Assembly (NCBI RefSeq): GCF_902460355.1 | Contig: NZ_CABPTO010000002.1 | Coordinates: 62,001 to 126,000, forward strand | Direction of reading: 5' to 3' | From: Streptococcus sp. Marseille-P6264 | GTDB lineage: Bacteria; Bacillota; Bacilli; Lactobacillales; Streptococcaceae | DNA: 64,000 bases | In this document: positions 47,031 through 55,863 of the stretch, piece by piece | Numbering within the stretch: the first letter of the stretch is position 1 | Layout: each line of letters starts with the position of its first letter | Made by a program: the position numbers and the translations under genes | The notes under the pieces: generated by a model | What the model was told of the DNA's origin: nothing | The model's database searches: none | Seen by the model: only the letters and a program-made list of their open reading frames with translations

Positions 47031-47105
47031 TATAGTTTTTTCTATAATTAGGAGTTTAAATGAGAATAGAAAAAGGCATATAATAGAAACATGAAAACGA
47101 TATCA
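47031..47105 (+). promoter_or_regulatory. Transporter promoter with operator-like palindrome and cre
   Basis: -10 TATAAT (47079-47084), weak -35 (TTAAAT, 47056-47061). A perfect cre TGAAAACGATATCA (47092-47105) sits at the start site, where CcpA would block transcription. The palindrome TATAG-TTTTTT-CTATA (47031-47046) lies just upstream of the -35, a candidate site for the AraC-type regulator. Confidence 0.7.
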
Positions 47106-47128
47106 AAACAATAGAAAGGGAGATTTGA

Positions 47129-48049
47129 ATGAATAAGGTTATCAAAACACTGAAAGAAAACTTTATTTTCTTGCTCATGGTCTTACCAGGAGTTGTTTGG
47201 TTTGTTTTGTTCTTCTATATACCAGTTTTAGGAAACGTCGTTGCATTTAAGAATTTTAAACTAAGTGGTGAAGGATTCATCCATAGCCTTATGAGCAGTG
47301 AATGGGTGGGCTTCAATAACTTTAAGTTCTTATTTAATTCCAAGGATGCCTATACGATTACACGAAATACCATTCTTTATAATGGCGGTTTCATTATTTT
47401 AGGATTGATTTTCTCTGTCGGAATTGCCATTATCTTTAGCGAACTTCGTTCGAAAAAGATGGTAAAGATTTATCAGACAACCATGCTGTTTCCGTATTTC
47501 CTTTCTTGGGTTATTATTAGTTTCTTCGTAGATGCTTTCTTGAACCCTGGCAAGGGCTTGCTGAACAATTTGTTGCACAATCCGAATATCAACTTTTATA
47601 CAGTGGTCTCTTTCTGGCCAGCCTTCATCCTTTTCATTGGTATCTGGAAGGGCTTAGGATACAGCAGTATTTTGTACTATGCAAGTATCATGGGAATTGA
47701 TCCGACTTACTATGAGGCAGCAACGGTCGATGGCGCTACAAAATGGCAGCGTATCCGTAATATCACCTTGCCATCTTTGGCTTCTCTTATCACAGTACTA
47801 ACCATTCTAGCAGTTGGAAATATCTTCCGCGCGGACTTCGGTTTGTTCTACACTGTTCCGCATGATTCAGGATCGCTCTATAGTGTAACCAACGTTTTGG
47901 ATACCTATGTTTATCGTGGATTGACCGGTACAGGTGATATCGGGATGGCGTCAGCTGCGGGTCTCTATCAATCAATTGTTGGCTGTATCCTCGTTATCGT
48001 CAGCAACCTGATTGTCCGCAGAATTGATAAAGAATCTGCTCTCTTTTAG
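47129..48049 (+). CDS. ABC sugar permease 1 (LplB-like; NgtP1-type)
   Basis: 306 residues, six helices, EAA loop EAATVDGATKWQRIRNITLPSL. Binding-protein-dependent carbohydrate permease of the LplB subgroup, as in the pneumococcal N-glycan transporter. AAAGGGAG RBS; first gene after the cre-controlled promoter. Confidence 0.92.
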   Translation: MNKVIKTLKENFIFLLMVLPGVVWFVLFFYIPVLGNVVAFKNFKLSGEGFIHSLMSSEWVGFNNFKFLFNSKDAYTITRNTILYNGGFIILGLIFSVGIAIIFSELRSKKMVKIYQTTMLFPYFLSWVIISFFVDAFLNPGKGLLNNLLHNPNINFYTVVSFWPAFILFIGIWKGLGYSSILYYASIMGIDPTYYEAATVDGATKWQRIRNITLPSLASLITVLTILAVGNIFRADFGLFYTVPHDSGSLYSVTNVLDTYVYRGLTGTGDIGMASAAGLYQSIVGCILVIVSNLIVRRIDKESALF

Positions 48050-48061
48050 AAGGAGGAACTT

Positions 48062-48994
48062 ATGAAATCCCCAAAAATTCAAAAAGAGAAAGTCGATAAT
48101 GTGGGAATTCACTCCTTTAGTAAAAAAGCCGATTTTTTCTTTAACATCTTGATTGCGATCTTCTCGCTTTCCTGTGTTCTGCCTTTCTTCTTTGTCATCA
48201 TCATCTCGCTGACAGATGAAAGCAGTTTGGTTCATAATGGTTTTGCCTTTTGGCCATCACAGTTTAGCTGGGCGGGCTATGAATTCTTATTTAGCTTGAA
48301 AGATCAGCTCTTGCAGTCACTCTTTGTGACAGTGGTGATTACGGTAGTAGGTACTAGTTTGAATGTCTTTTTCACAACAACTTACGCCTATGCCATTTCA
48401 CGTCGAAGCTTTAAATTCAAACGCTTCTTTACCTTGTTTGCAATGGCAAGTATGCTCTTCCAAGCAGGGATGATCCCTACTTACATCGTTATGACCAACT
48501 TGCTTGGTTTAGGAGATACAGTGTGGGCCTTGATTTTGCCACTACTGCTTAGTCCTTTCAATATCATTTTGATGAGAACCTTCTTCAAGAGAACGATCCC
48601 AGAAGCGATTATTGAATCTGCTAAGATTGATGGTGCCAGCGAGACTCGGATTTTCTTCCAAATCTGCTTGCCACTATCTCTTCCAGGTATCGCTACAATC
48701 ACTCTCTTCACTGCCCTTGCTTATTGGAACGATTGGTTTAACGCCCTGCTCTACATTCGCAGTGACAACTTAGTTCCCCTTCAATATTTGCTGATGAAGA
48801 TTCAGCAAAATATGGACTACTTGTCTAAGAGTGCGGGAGCGAGTGCTCAGCTTGCAGGCTTAACAGGATCTCTCCCTAAAGAGTCTGGACGTATGGCCAT
48901 GGTCGTAATTGCAACCTTGCCAATCGCTTGCGTCTATCCATTCTTCCAACGTTACTTCGTTAAGGGATTGACTATCGGAGGCGTCAAAGAATAG
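48062..48994 (+). CDS. ABC sugar permease 2 (YtcP/LplC-like; NgtP2-type)
   Basis: 310 residues, six helices, EAA loop ESAKIDGASETRIFFQICLP. Pairs with the preceding permease. AGGAGG RBS, 12-bp gap. Confidence 0.92.
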   Translation: MKSPKIQKEKVDNVGIHSFSKKADFFFNILIAIFSLSCVLPFFFVIIISLTDESSLVHNGFAFWPSQFSWAGYEFLFSLKDQLLQSLFVTVVITVVGTSLNVFFTTTYAYAISRRSFKFKRFFTLFAMASMLFQAGMIPTYIVMTNLLGLGDTVWALILPLLLSPFNIILMRTFFKRTIPEAIIESAKIDGASETRIFFQICLPLSLPGIATITLFTALAYWNDWFNALLYIRSDNLVPLQYLLMKIQQNMDYLSKSAGASAQLAGLTGSLPKESGRMAMVVIATLPIACVYPFFQRYFVKGLTIGGVKE

Positions 48995-49079
48995 CTTGCC
49001 CCCTTTAGTCTTAGAGTTTTTACTACTAAAAACTCACATTATTAAATTTGTATATAAAAAATTAAAAGGAGATTTTTCT

Positions 49080-50561
49080 ATGAAAAATTGGAAAAAATAT
49101 GCTCTAGCTTCTGCTAGCTTCTTGGCTTTTTCAGGCCTCCTAGCAGGCTGCGGTAGTCTTACTGGGGACAACCAAAAATCATCAAAAACTGATGATGGTA
49201 AGACAGTTATCAAGATGTACCAAATCGGTGACAAACCAGACAATTTGGACAAATTGCTCGAAAATGCTAACAAGATTATCGGCAAAGAAATCGATGCTAA
49301 GTTGGATATTGAATACATCGGTTGGGGTGACTACGAACAAAAAATGAACGTTATCACTTCATCAGGTGAAAACTACGACATCGCTTTCGCTCAAAACTAT
49401 GTCATCAATGCCCAAAAAGGCGCTTATGCTGACTTGACTGAGCTCTACAAAAAAGAAGGTAAAAAACTTTACGATTCTTTAGACCCAGCTTACATCAAAG
49501 GAAACACTGTCAACGGTAAAATCTATGCTGTTCCAGTTAATGCCAATGTAACTTCTTCACAAAACTTTGCCTTCAACGGGCCACTTCTTGAAAAATATGG
49601 TATCAGCGATGTTTCAAATATCCACTCTTACCAAGATTTGGAACCAGTTTTGAAAGCTGCTAAAGAAAAAGATCCAAAAGTTGTTCCTTTCGCTATCGGT
49701 AAGAACTTTATCCCATCTGATAACTTTGATTATCCTGTAACTAACGGACTTCCTTTCGTTATTGACTTGGAAGGCGATACAACTAAGATTGTAAACCGTT
49801 ATGAAGTCCCTCGTTTCTTGGATAGCCTCAGAACCATCCATAAGTACTATCAAGCTGGCTACATTCCAAAAGACGTAGCAACTAGTGATACTGCTTATCA
49901 ATTGTCTGAAGATTCTTGGTTCGTTCGTGAAGAAACAGTAGGACCTGCTGACTATGGTAACAGCTTGCTTTCTCGTGTAGCTAACCGTAAGATCGAAATC
50001 AGCCAACTGACTAAGAACTACAAGAAGAACCAAACTACTCAAGTAGCGAACTTCGTTATCTCAAACAACTCTAAGAACAAAGAAAAATCAATGGAATTGT
50101 TGACTTTGCTTAACACTAATCCTGAATTGTTGAACGGCCTTGTATATGGTCCAGAAGGCGAAAACTGGGAAAAAGTTGAAGGTAAAGAAAACCGCGTTCG
50201 TACTTTGAAAGGCTACAATGGTAATACCCACATGTCTGGCTGGAACACAGGTAACAACTGGATCCTTTACATCAATGAAAACGTAACAGATCAACAAATC
50301 GAAGATTCTAAGAAGATTCTTGCAGAAGCACCAGAATCACCAGCTCTTGGATTTAACTTCAATGTAGACCCAGTTAAAGCAGAAGTATCTAGCATCACGA
50401 ACACAATGAAAGAATACGACACTGCTATCAACACTGGTACAGTTGATCCTGATGTTGAAATTCCTAAGATGATGGACAAACTGAAATCTGAAGGAGCATA
50501 CGATAAAGTATTGAAAGAAATGCAAAAACAATACGACGAATTCCTTGCTGCTAAGAAATAA
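49080..50561 (+). CDS. Glycan-binding lipoprotein (NgtS-type)
   Basis: 493 residues. Signal peptide with lipobox LLAGC (Cys24), then a large family 1 solute-binding fold with DUF3502-like C-terminal part (LGFNFNVDPVKAEVSSITNTMKEY). It should capture N-glycans, in pneumococcus preferring trimmed biantennary/mannosyl cores. ATG 49080 is chosen for AAAAGGAGA upstream; the frame back to 48996 would put a hydrophilic leader ahead of the signal. Codon use looks like that of a highly expressed gene. Confidence 0.92.
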   Translation: MKNWKKYALASASFLAFSGLLAGCGSLTGDNQKSSKTDDGKTVIKMYQIGDKPDNLDKLLENANKIIGKEIDAKLDIEYIGWGDYEQKMNVITSSGENYDIAFAQNYVINAQKGAYADLTELYKKEGKKLYDSLDPAYIKGNTVNGKIYAVPVNANVTSSQNFAFNGPLLEKYGISDVSNIHSYQDLEPVLKAAKEKDPKVVPFAIGKNFIPSDNFDYPVTNGLPFVIDLEGDTTKIVNRYEVPRFLDSLRTIHKYYQAGYIPKDVATSDTAYQLSEDSWFVREETVGPADYGNSLLSRVANRKIEISQLTKNYKKNQTTQVANFVISNNSKNKEKSMELLTLLNTNPELLNGLVYGPEGENWEKVEGKENRVRTLKGYNGNTHMSGWNTGNNWILYINENVTDQQIEDSKKILAEAPESPALGFNFNVDPVKAEVSSITNTMKEYDTAINTGTVDPDVEIPKMMDKLKSEGAYDKVLKEMQKQYDEFLAAKK

Positions 50562-50571
50562 GCAAAATCAT

Positions 50572-50606
50572 AAATCCTCCTCGTCATATTTTGAGGAGGA
50601 TTTTTC
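50572..50606 (+). terminator. Terminator after the binding protein
   Basis: AAATCCTCCTC / GAGGAGGATTT then TTTC. Separates abundant transporter mRNA from the regulators. Confidence 0.9.
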
Positions 50607-50695
50607 TTCTGTTGACTGAGAGGAATTTTTGGAAACGGTTGAAATGTGTTATAATTTTATAATGTGCAGAATACAAAGAACAGAAAGGAAAAACA

Positions 50696-51316
50696 ATGGG
50701 AAGACTAGTTGAGTGGATTTTTCAACGAGTTTATATGGCTATGCTTGCATCCGCAATTTTTTGGGTATTGGCTCTGTGTGGAGGTCTTGTTTTTGGACTT
50801 GCTCCAGCCGGTTGTGTGCTCATGACTTTGTTTCAGCAATATCGCTATGACTATAAAAAATATCACTGGAAAGAAGCGTGGGATTTGTTTAAAGAAAATT
50901 TCCTTGCTACAAATAAAGTATTCTTCACTTTGCTTATAGTGCAAGCTCTTTTGTCGTATGGAATTTATATCCTCATCCAGCTTCCTCACCAGACTATCCT
51001 TTATCTGGTGTTGACGATTGCAAATTTGCTCTTTTTGCTTTTGGCACCAGCAGTGTATGCAGTCTATCTGAAATTGCAGGTCTTTTTTGAGTTTTCTTAT
51101 AAAAATAGCTTGAAATTATCTTTGATTGGCGTCTTTCTCAATATTTCAGCCATGTTGAAACTCTTATTAGGGACAATCCTGCTATTGATTGCCAGCTACT
51201 TCATGCCGGCCTTACTCTTCTTTGCTTTTATTGGGCTTTGGCACTTTTTTGTTAGTGATGTTCTAGACCCAATTTACCAAACCATTCAGTCTAAGTTGAT
51301 AACAGAAAAACCATGA
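50696..51316 (+). CDS. YesL (DUF624) family membrane protein
   Basis: 206 residues, about five helices; GGLVFGLAPAGCVLMTLFQQYR is the DUF624 core. These proteins occur beside YesM/YesN-type systems and may assist the kinase. Overlaps the kinase by 4 bp. TATAAT sequences at 50650-50655 and 50658-50663 give it a separate promoter. Confidence 0.88.
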   Translation: MGRLVEWIFQRVYMAMLASAIFWVLALCGGLVFGLAPAGCVLMTLFQQYRYDYKKYHWKEAWDLFKENFLATNKVFFTLLIVQALLSYGIYILIQLPHQTILYLVLTIANLLFLLLAPAVYAVYLKLQVFFEFSYKNSLKLSLIGVFLNISAMLKLLLGTILLLIASYFMPALLFFAFIGLWHFFVSDVLDPIYQTIQSKLITEKP

Positions 51317-52956
51317 AGAAATTTTGGCTCCATTCGTTACTAAAAGTTTATGCTGTCATTATGGTGGCTATTGTGGGATGTTTGGGTCTCATTTTGTCTT
51401 ATTCTGATTGGCACAGTCGTTATAAGGAAACTGAGCAGATTGCGCAACAAGCAGTGACTCGATTGGCTGATGAAGTGGATTATTATAACCGCCGAGCGAA
51501 TCAACTGGCTCAAAGTCTGGTTGAAAATCGAGCAAAATTGGACGGGGTTTATAACTACTTTATCATGAGTCCCTCTGAGTACGCTAGTTGGCGCTTATCA
51601 GCAGATGTGCCTACTTATGTTCAAGTATCCCTCCACCAAAATATCAATGATATTTATGTTGAAAATGAATTTGTTACAGGCATTGATATTACTTTAAATG
51701 ATTACAAAACTGTTTTTGTCTCCACAAGGCAAGCGAGAGGTGGCAAACAGCTTCCTGCTGAGGAATTTAGACCTGCGCGCGATGCCTTTCCCATCGCGAT
51801 TTATGATAAGGCAGTTGATCAAGTCATCGGAACGATTTACATTCGGATTGATGGGGAAGTCTTCAACAAGGTTGTCGATAATACGCGGGGCGATGTTCCA
51901 CTCGCTCTCAGCGTTATTTCGCCTTACAAAAAAGAAATTCTGCATTTTGGTGATACAAAAGGAATTGGCCAAAATGATTGGATCAAAAAAGAAACTATCT
52001 ACAATTACACTGTCCAGACAGCAGTGCCTGCGCATTATGTGATAGAGAAGACGGTTTTCAGCACTGGTTTGATTATTTTTTCTGGTTTGATTTTGGTTGG
52101 AGTTTTATATGCTGCGTTGCAGAGAATTTTTCTCAATTACCAAAGGCAGGTTGTTGATATTGTGGATACACTCCATCTCATCACAGATGGTGATAATCAG
52201 AAACGTATTGCGACAGAGACCAAGGAGCAGGAGTTGCTTCTGATTGCAACAACGACCAATACCATGTTGGATAGTATGGATAAGAGTATTCGGGATATCT
52301 ATCGCTTGGAGATCAGTCAAAAAGATGCCAATATGAGAGCCTTGCAGGCGCAAATCAATCCTCATTTTATGTACAATACCTTGGAATTTATCAGGATGTA
52401 TGCGGTCATGCAGAGGCAGGAAGAATTAGCGGATATTATCTATGAATTTAGCAGTCTTCTGAGAAATAATATCTCAGATGAATCCAGAAGCAGTTTGAAA
52501 AATGAATTGGAATTTTGTCGGAAATATAGCTATCTTTGCATGGTTCGGCATCCCAAATCAGTGGCCTATGGCTTCAAAATTGAAGAAGGCTTGGAAGAAA
52601 TGATGATTCCCAAGTTTAGTATTCAGCCGCTGATTGAAAATTACTTTGCACATGGCATCGACTACCGCAGGCAGGATAATGTTATTAGTGTTAAGGCTCA
52701 AAAGATAGACGGCGCTGTAAGGCTGATGATCCAAGACAATGGTCGAGGCATCCCAGCTGACCGTTTGGCCGAAATCCAAGACATTCTGGCCAGCCGAGAG
52801 CTAATGGATGCCCAGAATCGAGAACAGCAAAGATCCATTGGTATTCGGAATATTCATGAACGCTTCCTGCTCTTTTTTGGCGACCGTTACAGTATCCGAC
52901 TGAAATCGCAACAGGACCAAGGAGTGACCTATATTATAGAAATTAAGGATGAATAG
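51313..52956 (+). CDS. Sensor histidine kinase, YesM type
   Basis: 547 residues. Helix at about 8-30, extracellular sensor domain (35-245), second helix (about 250-270), HAMP-like linker, His_kinase domain with His351 in QINPHFMYNTLEF, and HATPase (SIQPLIENYFAHG; QDNGRGIP). It is the counterpart of pneumococcal TCS07 kinase, which has been tied to N-glycan use. It overlaps the regulator by 8 bp. Confidence 0.92.
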   Translation: MKKFWLHSLLKVYAVIMVAIVGCLGLILSYSDWHSRYKETEQIAQQAVTRLADEVDYYNRRANQLAQSLVENRAKLDGVYNYFIMSPSEYASWRLSADVPTYVQVSLHQNINDIYVENEFVTGIDITLNDYKTVFVSTRQARGGKQLPAEEFRPARDAFPIAIYDKAVDQVIGTIYIRIDGEVFNKVVDNTRGDVPLALSVISPYKKEILHFGDTKGIGQNDWIKKETIYNYTVQTAVPAHYVIEKTVFSTGLIIFSGLILVGVLYAALQRIFLNYQRQVVDIVDTLHLITDGDNQKRIATETKEQELLLIATTTNTMLDSMDKSIRDIYRLEISQKDANMRALQAQINPHFMYNTLEFIRMYAVMQRQEELADIIYEFSSLLRNNISDESRSSLKNELEFCRKYSYLCMVRHPKSVAYGFKIEEGLEEMMIPKFSIQPLIENYFAHGIDYRRQDNVISVKAQKIDGAVRLMIQDNGRGIPADRLAEIQDILASRELMDAQNREQQRSIGIRNIHERFLLFFGDRYSIRLKSQQDQGVTYIIEIKDE

Positions 52957-54247
52957 AAAAAAGATGTACAGAGTATTACTAGTCGATGATGAATACATGA
53001 TCACAGAAGGCTTGAAGGTGCTGATTCCTTTTGAAAAGTGGAATATGCAGGTTGTGGCTACAGCCAATGATGCAGAAACGGCTCTCGCCTATATTAAGGA
53101 CAATCCTGTGGATTTGGTCATTACCGACGTCAATATGCCAGGGATGAATGGCTTGCAGATGATTGAGCAGATGAAGAATTCCCTGCCCAATGCAGCTTTT
53201 ATCATTCTTTCAGGCTATCAAGAATTTGAATATGTCAAAACCGCTCTCAATTTGCAGGTGGCAGATTATCTGGTGAAGCCAGTCGATAAGGTCGAACTGG
53301 CAGCAATCCTAGAAAAATTAGAAAGGGAATTTGACCGTTCTTCCAACAATCAACTAGAGCTGATTTTTAAAGAAGAGACAAGCGAAGATGAAATAGCTAC
53401 TTATCTTAAATCCTTTGATAGTGTTTGGCTGGGAGCAGCTGCTCACGAAAAAGGGCTAGTTTCAGTCCCTTATAGTATTTTAGGACAGACAGGCTATTTG
53501 TTTTTATCCTCGCAAAAGGAAGAAGCGCTCTATTTGGAAGAATTCACAGCTCCTTATAAACAAGGCCTGCAGGCTTTCAAGCTTAATCTAGAAAAAACTC
53601 TATTTTATGGAACGGTTAGCTTGCAAGAAACCAATCCGCTCTTTAGCTACTATGAGCCTATGTATCGCGTGATTATCCAAGGAAATATCGGCCAGATTTT
53701 GGACGAATTGGACCTGCTCAAGGATATCGTGCTGCAAAATACGCCTGAAGTTTCAATTACCAAGCAATTGTTCATTCAGTTTATCATGGATGTTTACCAT
53801 CTGTTTCAGCATTTGAAACCAGACGATATGACAACCATTATCAAAAAGATTGAAAGCACGAATACCTTTGCAGACTTGCTGGATTATATGAAAGATCAGC
53901 TCTCAGATTTGTTCGCCCAGTATCGAATGAATGAGAATGTTGCCAATGTCTTGGAAGTGATTGGTCGCGATTATCAAAAAGACTTGTCCCTAAAAGATAT
54001 CAGCAAGGAACTCTACATCAATCCAGTTTATTTGGGGCAGCTAATCAAGCGGGAGACCAACTCCACTTTTGCAGAGTTGCTAAATAAGCAGCGCATCAAG
54101 GCTGCCCAGCAGCTCTTACTTGCCAAAAATGACAGTATAGAAGACGTTTGTTATGCAGTTGGCTATAGCAATGTTGGTTATTTCTACAAAGTCTTTCGGA
54201 AGCTGTGTGGCAAGTCGCCTAAGGCCTATCGGAAGCAAGTCGAGTGA
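52949..54247 (+). CDS. AraC-type response regulator, YesN type
   Basis: 432 residues: receiver (Asp13/14, phospho-Asp60 in LVITDVNMPGMNG, Lys109 region YLVKPVDK), a long linker, and a C-terminal AraC double HTH (LSLKDISKELYINPVYLGQL; IEDVCYAVGYSNVGYFYKVF). ATG 52949 overlaps the kinase; ATG 52964 (MYRVLLVDDE) is an alternative start. Expected activator of the glycan operons. Confidence 0.92.
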   Translation: MNRKKMYRVLLVDDEYMITEGLKVLIPFEKWNMQVVATANDAETALAYIKDNPVDLVITDVNMPGMNGLQMIEQMKNSLPNAAFIILSGYQEFEYVKTALNLQVADYLVKPVDKVELAAILEKLEREFDRSSNNQLELIFKEETSEDEIATYLKSFDSVWLGAAAHEKGLVSVPYSILGQTGYLFLSSQKEEALYLEEFTAPYKQGLQAFKLNLEKTLFYGTVSLQETNPLFSYYEPMYRVIIQGNIGQILDELDLLKDIVLQNTPEVSITKQLFIQFIMDVYHLFQHLKPDDMTTIIKKIESTNTFADLLDYMKDQLSDLFAQYRMNENVANVLEVIGRDYQKDLSLKDISKELYINPVYLGQLIKRETNSTFAELLNKQRIKAAQQLLLAKNDSIEDVCYAVGYSNVGYFYKVFRKLCGKSPKAYRKQVE

Positions 54248-54404
54248 TGAAATCGCTGAAGTGAGTGAACCTTTATTTCTTTTCTATATTAATGCTAAAA
54301 AAAGTAGAAAAAAAGATATAGAAGAGTCAGTGTGAGGGCCTGCTATTCGTGATATAATCAAGCAGAAAGAACTTACAATATGGTAAAGGAGTTAGGAGAA
54401 GCTT

Positions 54405-55535
54405 ATGGTTGAGTTAAATCTGAAAAATATTTATAAAAAGTATCCAAACAGTGAGCACTATTCTGTTGAAGACTTTAATTTGGACATCAAGGACAAGGAG
54501 TTTATCGTTTTCGTTGGTCCGTCAGGATGTGGGAAATCTACAACGCTGCGTATGATTGCGGGTCTTGAGGATATCACAGAAGGAACAGCGTCGATTGATG
54601 GTAAAGTTGTCAATGACGTGGCACCGAAAGACCGCGATATTGCTATGGTCTTCCAGAACTATGCCCTCTATCCACACATGACAGTCTATGACAACATGGC
54701 TTTCGGATTGAAACTGCGTAAGTACAGCAAGGAAGATATTGACAAACGGGTGCAAGAAGCGGCTGAAATCCTTGGTTTGAAAGAATTCTTGGATCGCAAG
54801 CCGGCAGACTTGTCAGGTGGTCAACGTCAGCGTGTTGCTATGGGTCGTGCCATCGTGCGTGATGCAAAGGTTTTCCTAATGGACGAGCCATTGTCAAACT
54901 TGGATGCTAAATTGCGTGTGTCCATGCGTGCTGAGATTGCCAAGATCCACCGCCGTATCGGAGCGACCACTATCTACGTTACCCACGACCAAACAGAAGC
55001 CATGACGCTTGCAGACCGGATTGTTATCATGTCAGCAACCAAGAACCCTGCTGGAACTGGAACGATTGGTCGAGTAGAGCAAATCGGTAGCCCACAAGAA
55101 GTTTACAACCACCCAGTTAACAAATTTGTGGCAGGCTTCATTGGAAGCCCAGCGATGAACTTTATCACTGTGACACTTGAGGGAAATCAAATTGTTGCCA
55201 ATGGCTTGCGTTTGACAGTTCCAGAAGGAACACTGAAGGTGCTGCGTGAGAAGGGTTATGACGGCAAGAAGTTGATCTTTGGTATTCGTCCAGAAGACAT
55301 CAATACAGAACCTGCCTTCTTAGAGACCTTTCCAGATTCTGTGGTTCATGCGACTATTTCTGTCTCTGAGCTTTTGGGTTCTGAGTCTCACCTTTACTGT
55401 CAAGTTGGTGACAGCGAGTTTATTGCACGTGTAGATGCTCGTGACTACTCAGAAACAGGTGCTGGAATTGACCTTGGCTTTGACCTAAACAAGGCGCATT
55501 TCTTTGATTTCGAAACAGAGAAAACAGTTTATTAA
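54405..55535 (+). CDS. msmK: Sugar ABC transporter ATPase, MsmK/UgpC type
   Basis: 376 residues. Walker A GPSGCGKST, signature LSGGQRQRVAMG, Walker B VFLMDEP, and the C-terminal TOBE regulatory domain. In streptococci such an ATPase serves several sugar importers; here it adjoins a permease pair lacking its own ATPase. TATAAT at 54353-54358 suggests separate transcription, as suits a shared subunit. Confidence 0.88.
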   Translation: MVELNLKNIYKKYPNSEHYSVEDFNLDIKDKEFIVFVGPSGCGKSTTLRMIAGLEDITEGTASIDGKVVNDVAPKDRDIAMVFQNYALYPHMTVYDNMAFGLKLRKYSKEDIDKRVQEAAEILGLKEFLDRKPADLSGGQRQRVAMGRAIVRDAKVFLMDEPLSNLDAKLRVSMRAEIAKIHRRIGATTIYVTHDQTEAMTLADRIVIMSATKNPAGTGTIGRVEQIGSPQEVYNHPVNKFVAGFIGSPAMNFITVTLEGNQIVANGLRLTVPEGTLKVLREKGYDGKKLIFGIRPEDINTEPAFLETFPDSVVHATISVSELLGSESHLYCQVGDSEFIARVDARDYSETGAGIDLGFDLNKAHFFDFETEKTVY

Positions 55536-55552
55536 TCAGTGAAAATGATGAA

Positions 55553-55727
55553 GAGGCTGGGACAAAAGTCCTAGCCTCTCAATTGTCTTTGGATGTTGAG
55601 CAAGACGCAGTGGTTGAGTGGGCGCTACTACGCTGATTTCATCAGCTTTTACAGCCCTACTCAACTGTGCGGAGGTGGGACGACAAAATCGAATTCTAAC
55701 GAATTACCGATTCCTGTTCCCACTCTC
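55553..55727 (-). repeat. Intergenic repeat, copy 2 (-)
   Basis: Same element as 37715-37892 in reverse. The hairpin end now lies next to the msmK stop and can act as its terminator. Confidence 0.9.
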
Positions 55728-55863
55728 TTTTTGAATGAACTTTTAGTCTTCGCAATCACAAATGCCTTTAATCAGTAGAGAAATTTGAATAGACTGTTGC
55801 TTTCTTTTTGCAAAAGGTCTTTATATAATGAGGTGTAAAGATAAATCGAGAGGTAAATAAAAT

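Noticed and set aside
50630..50643. cre site before yesL
   Set aside because: TGGAAACGGTTGAA has several deviations in the right half.
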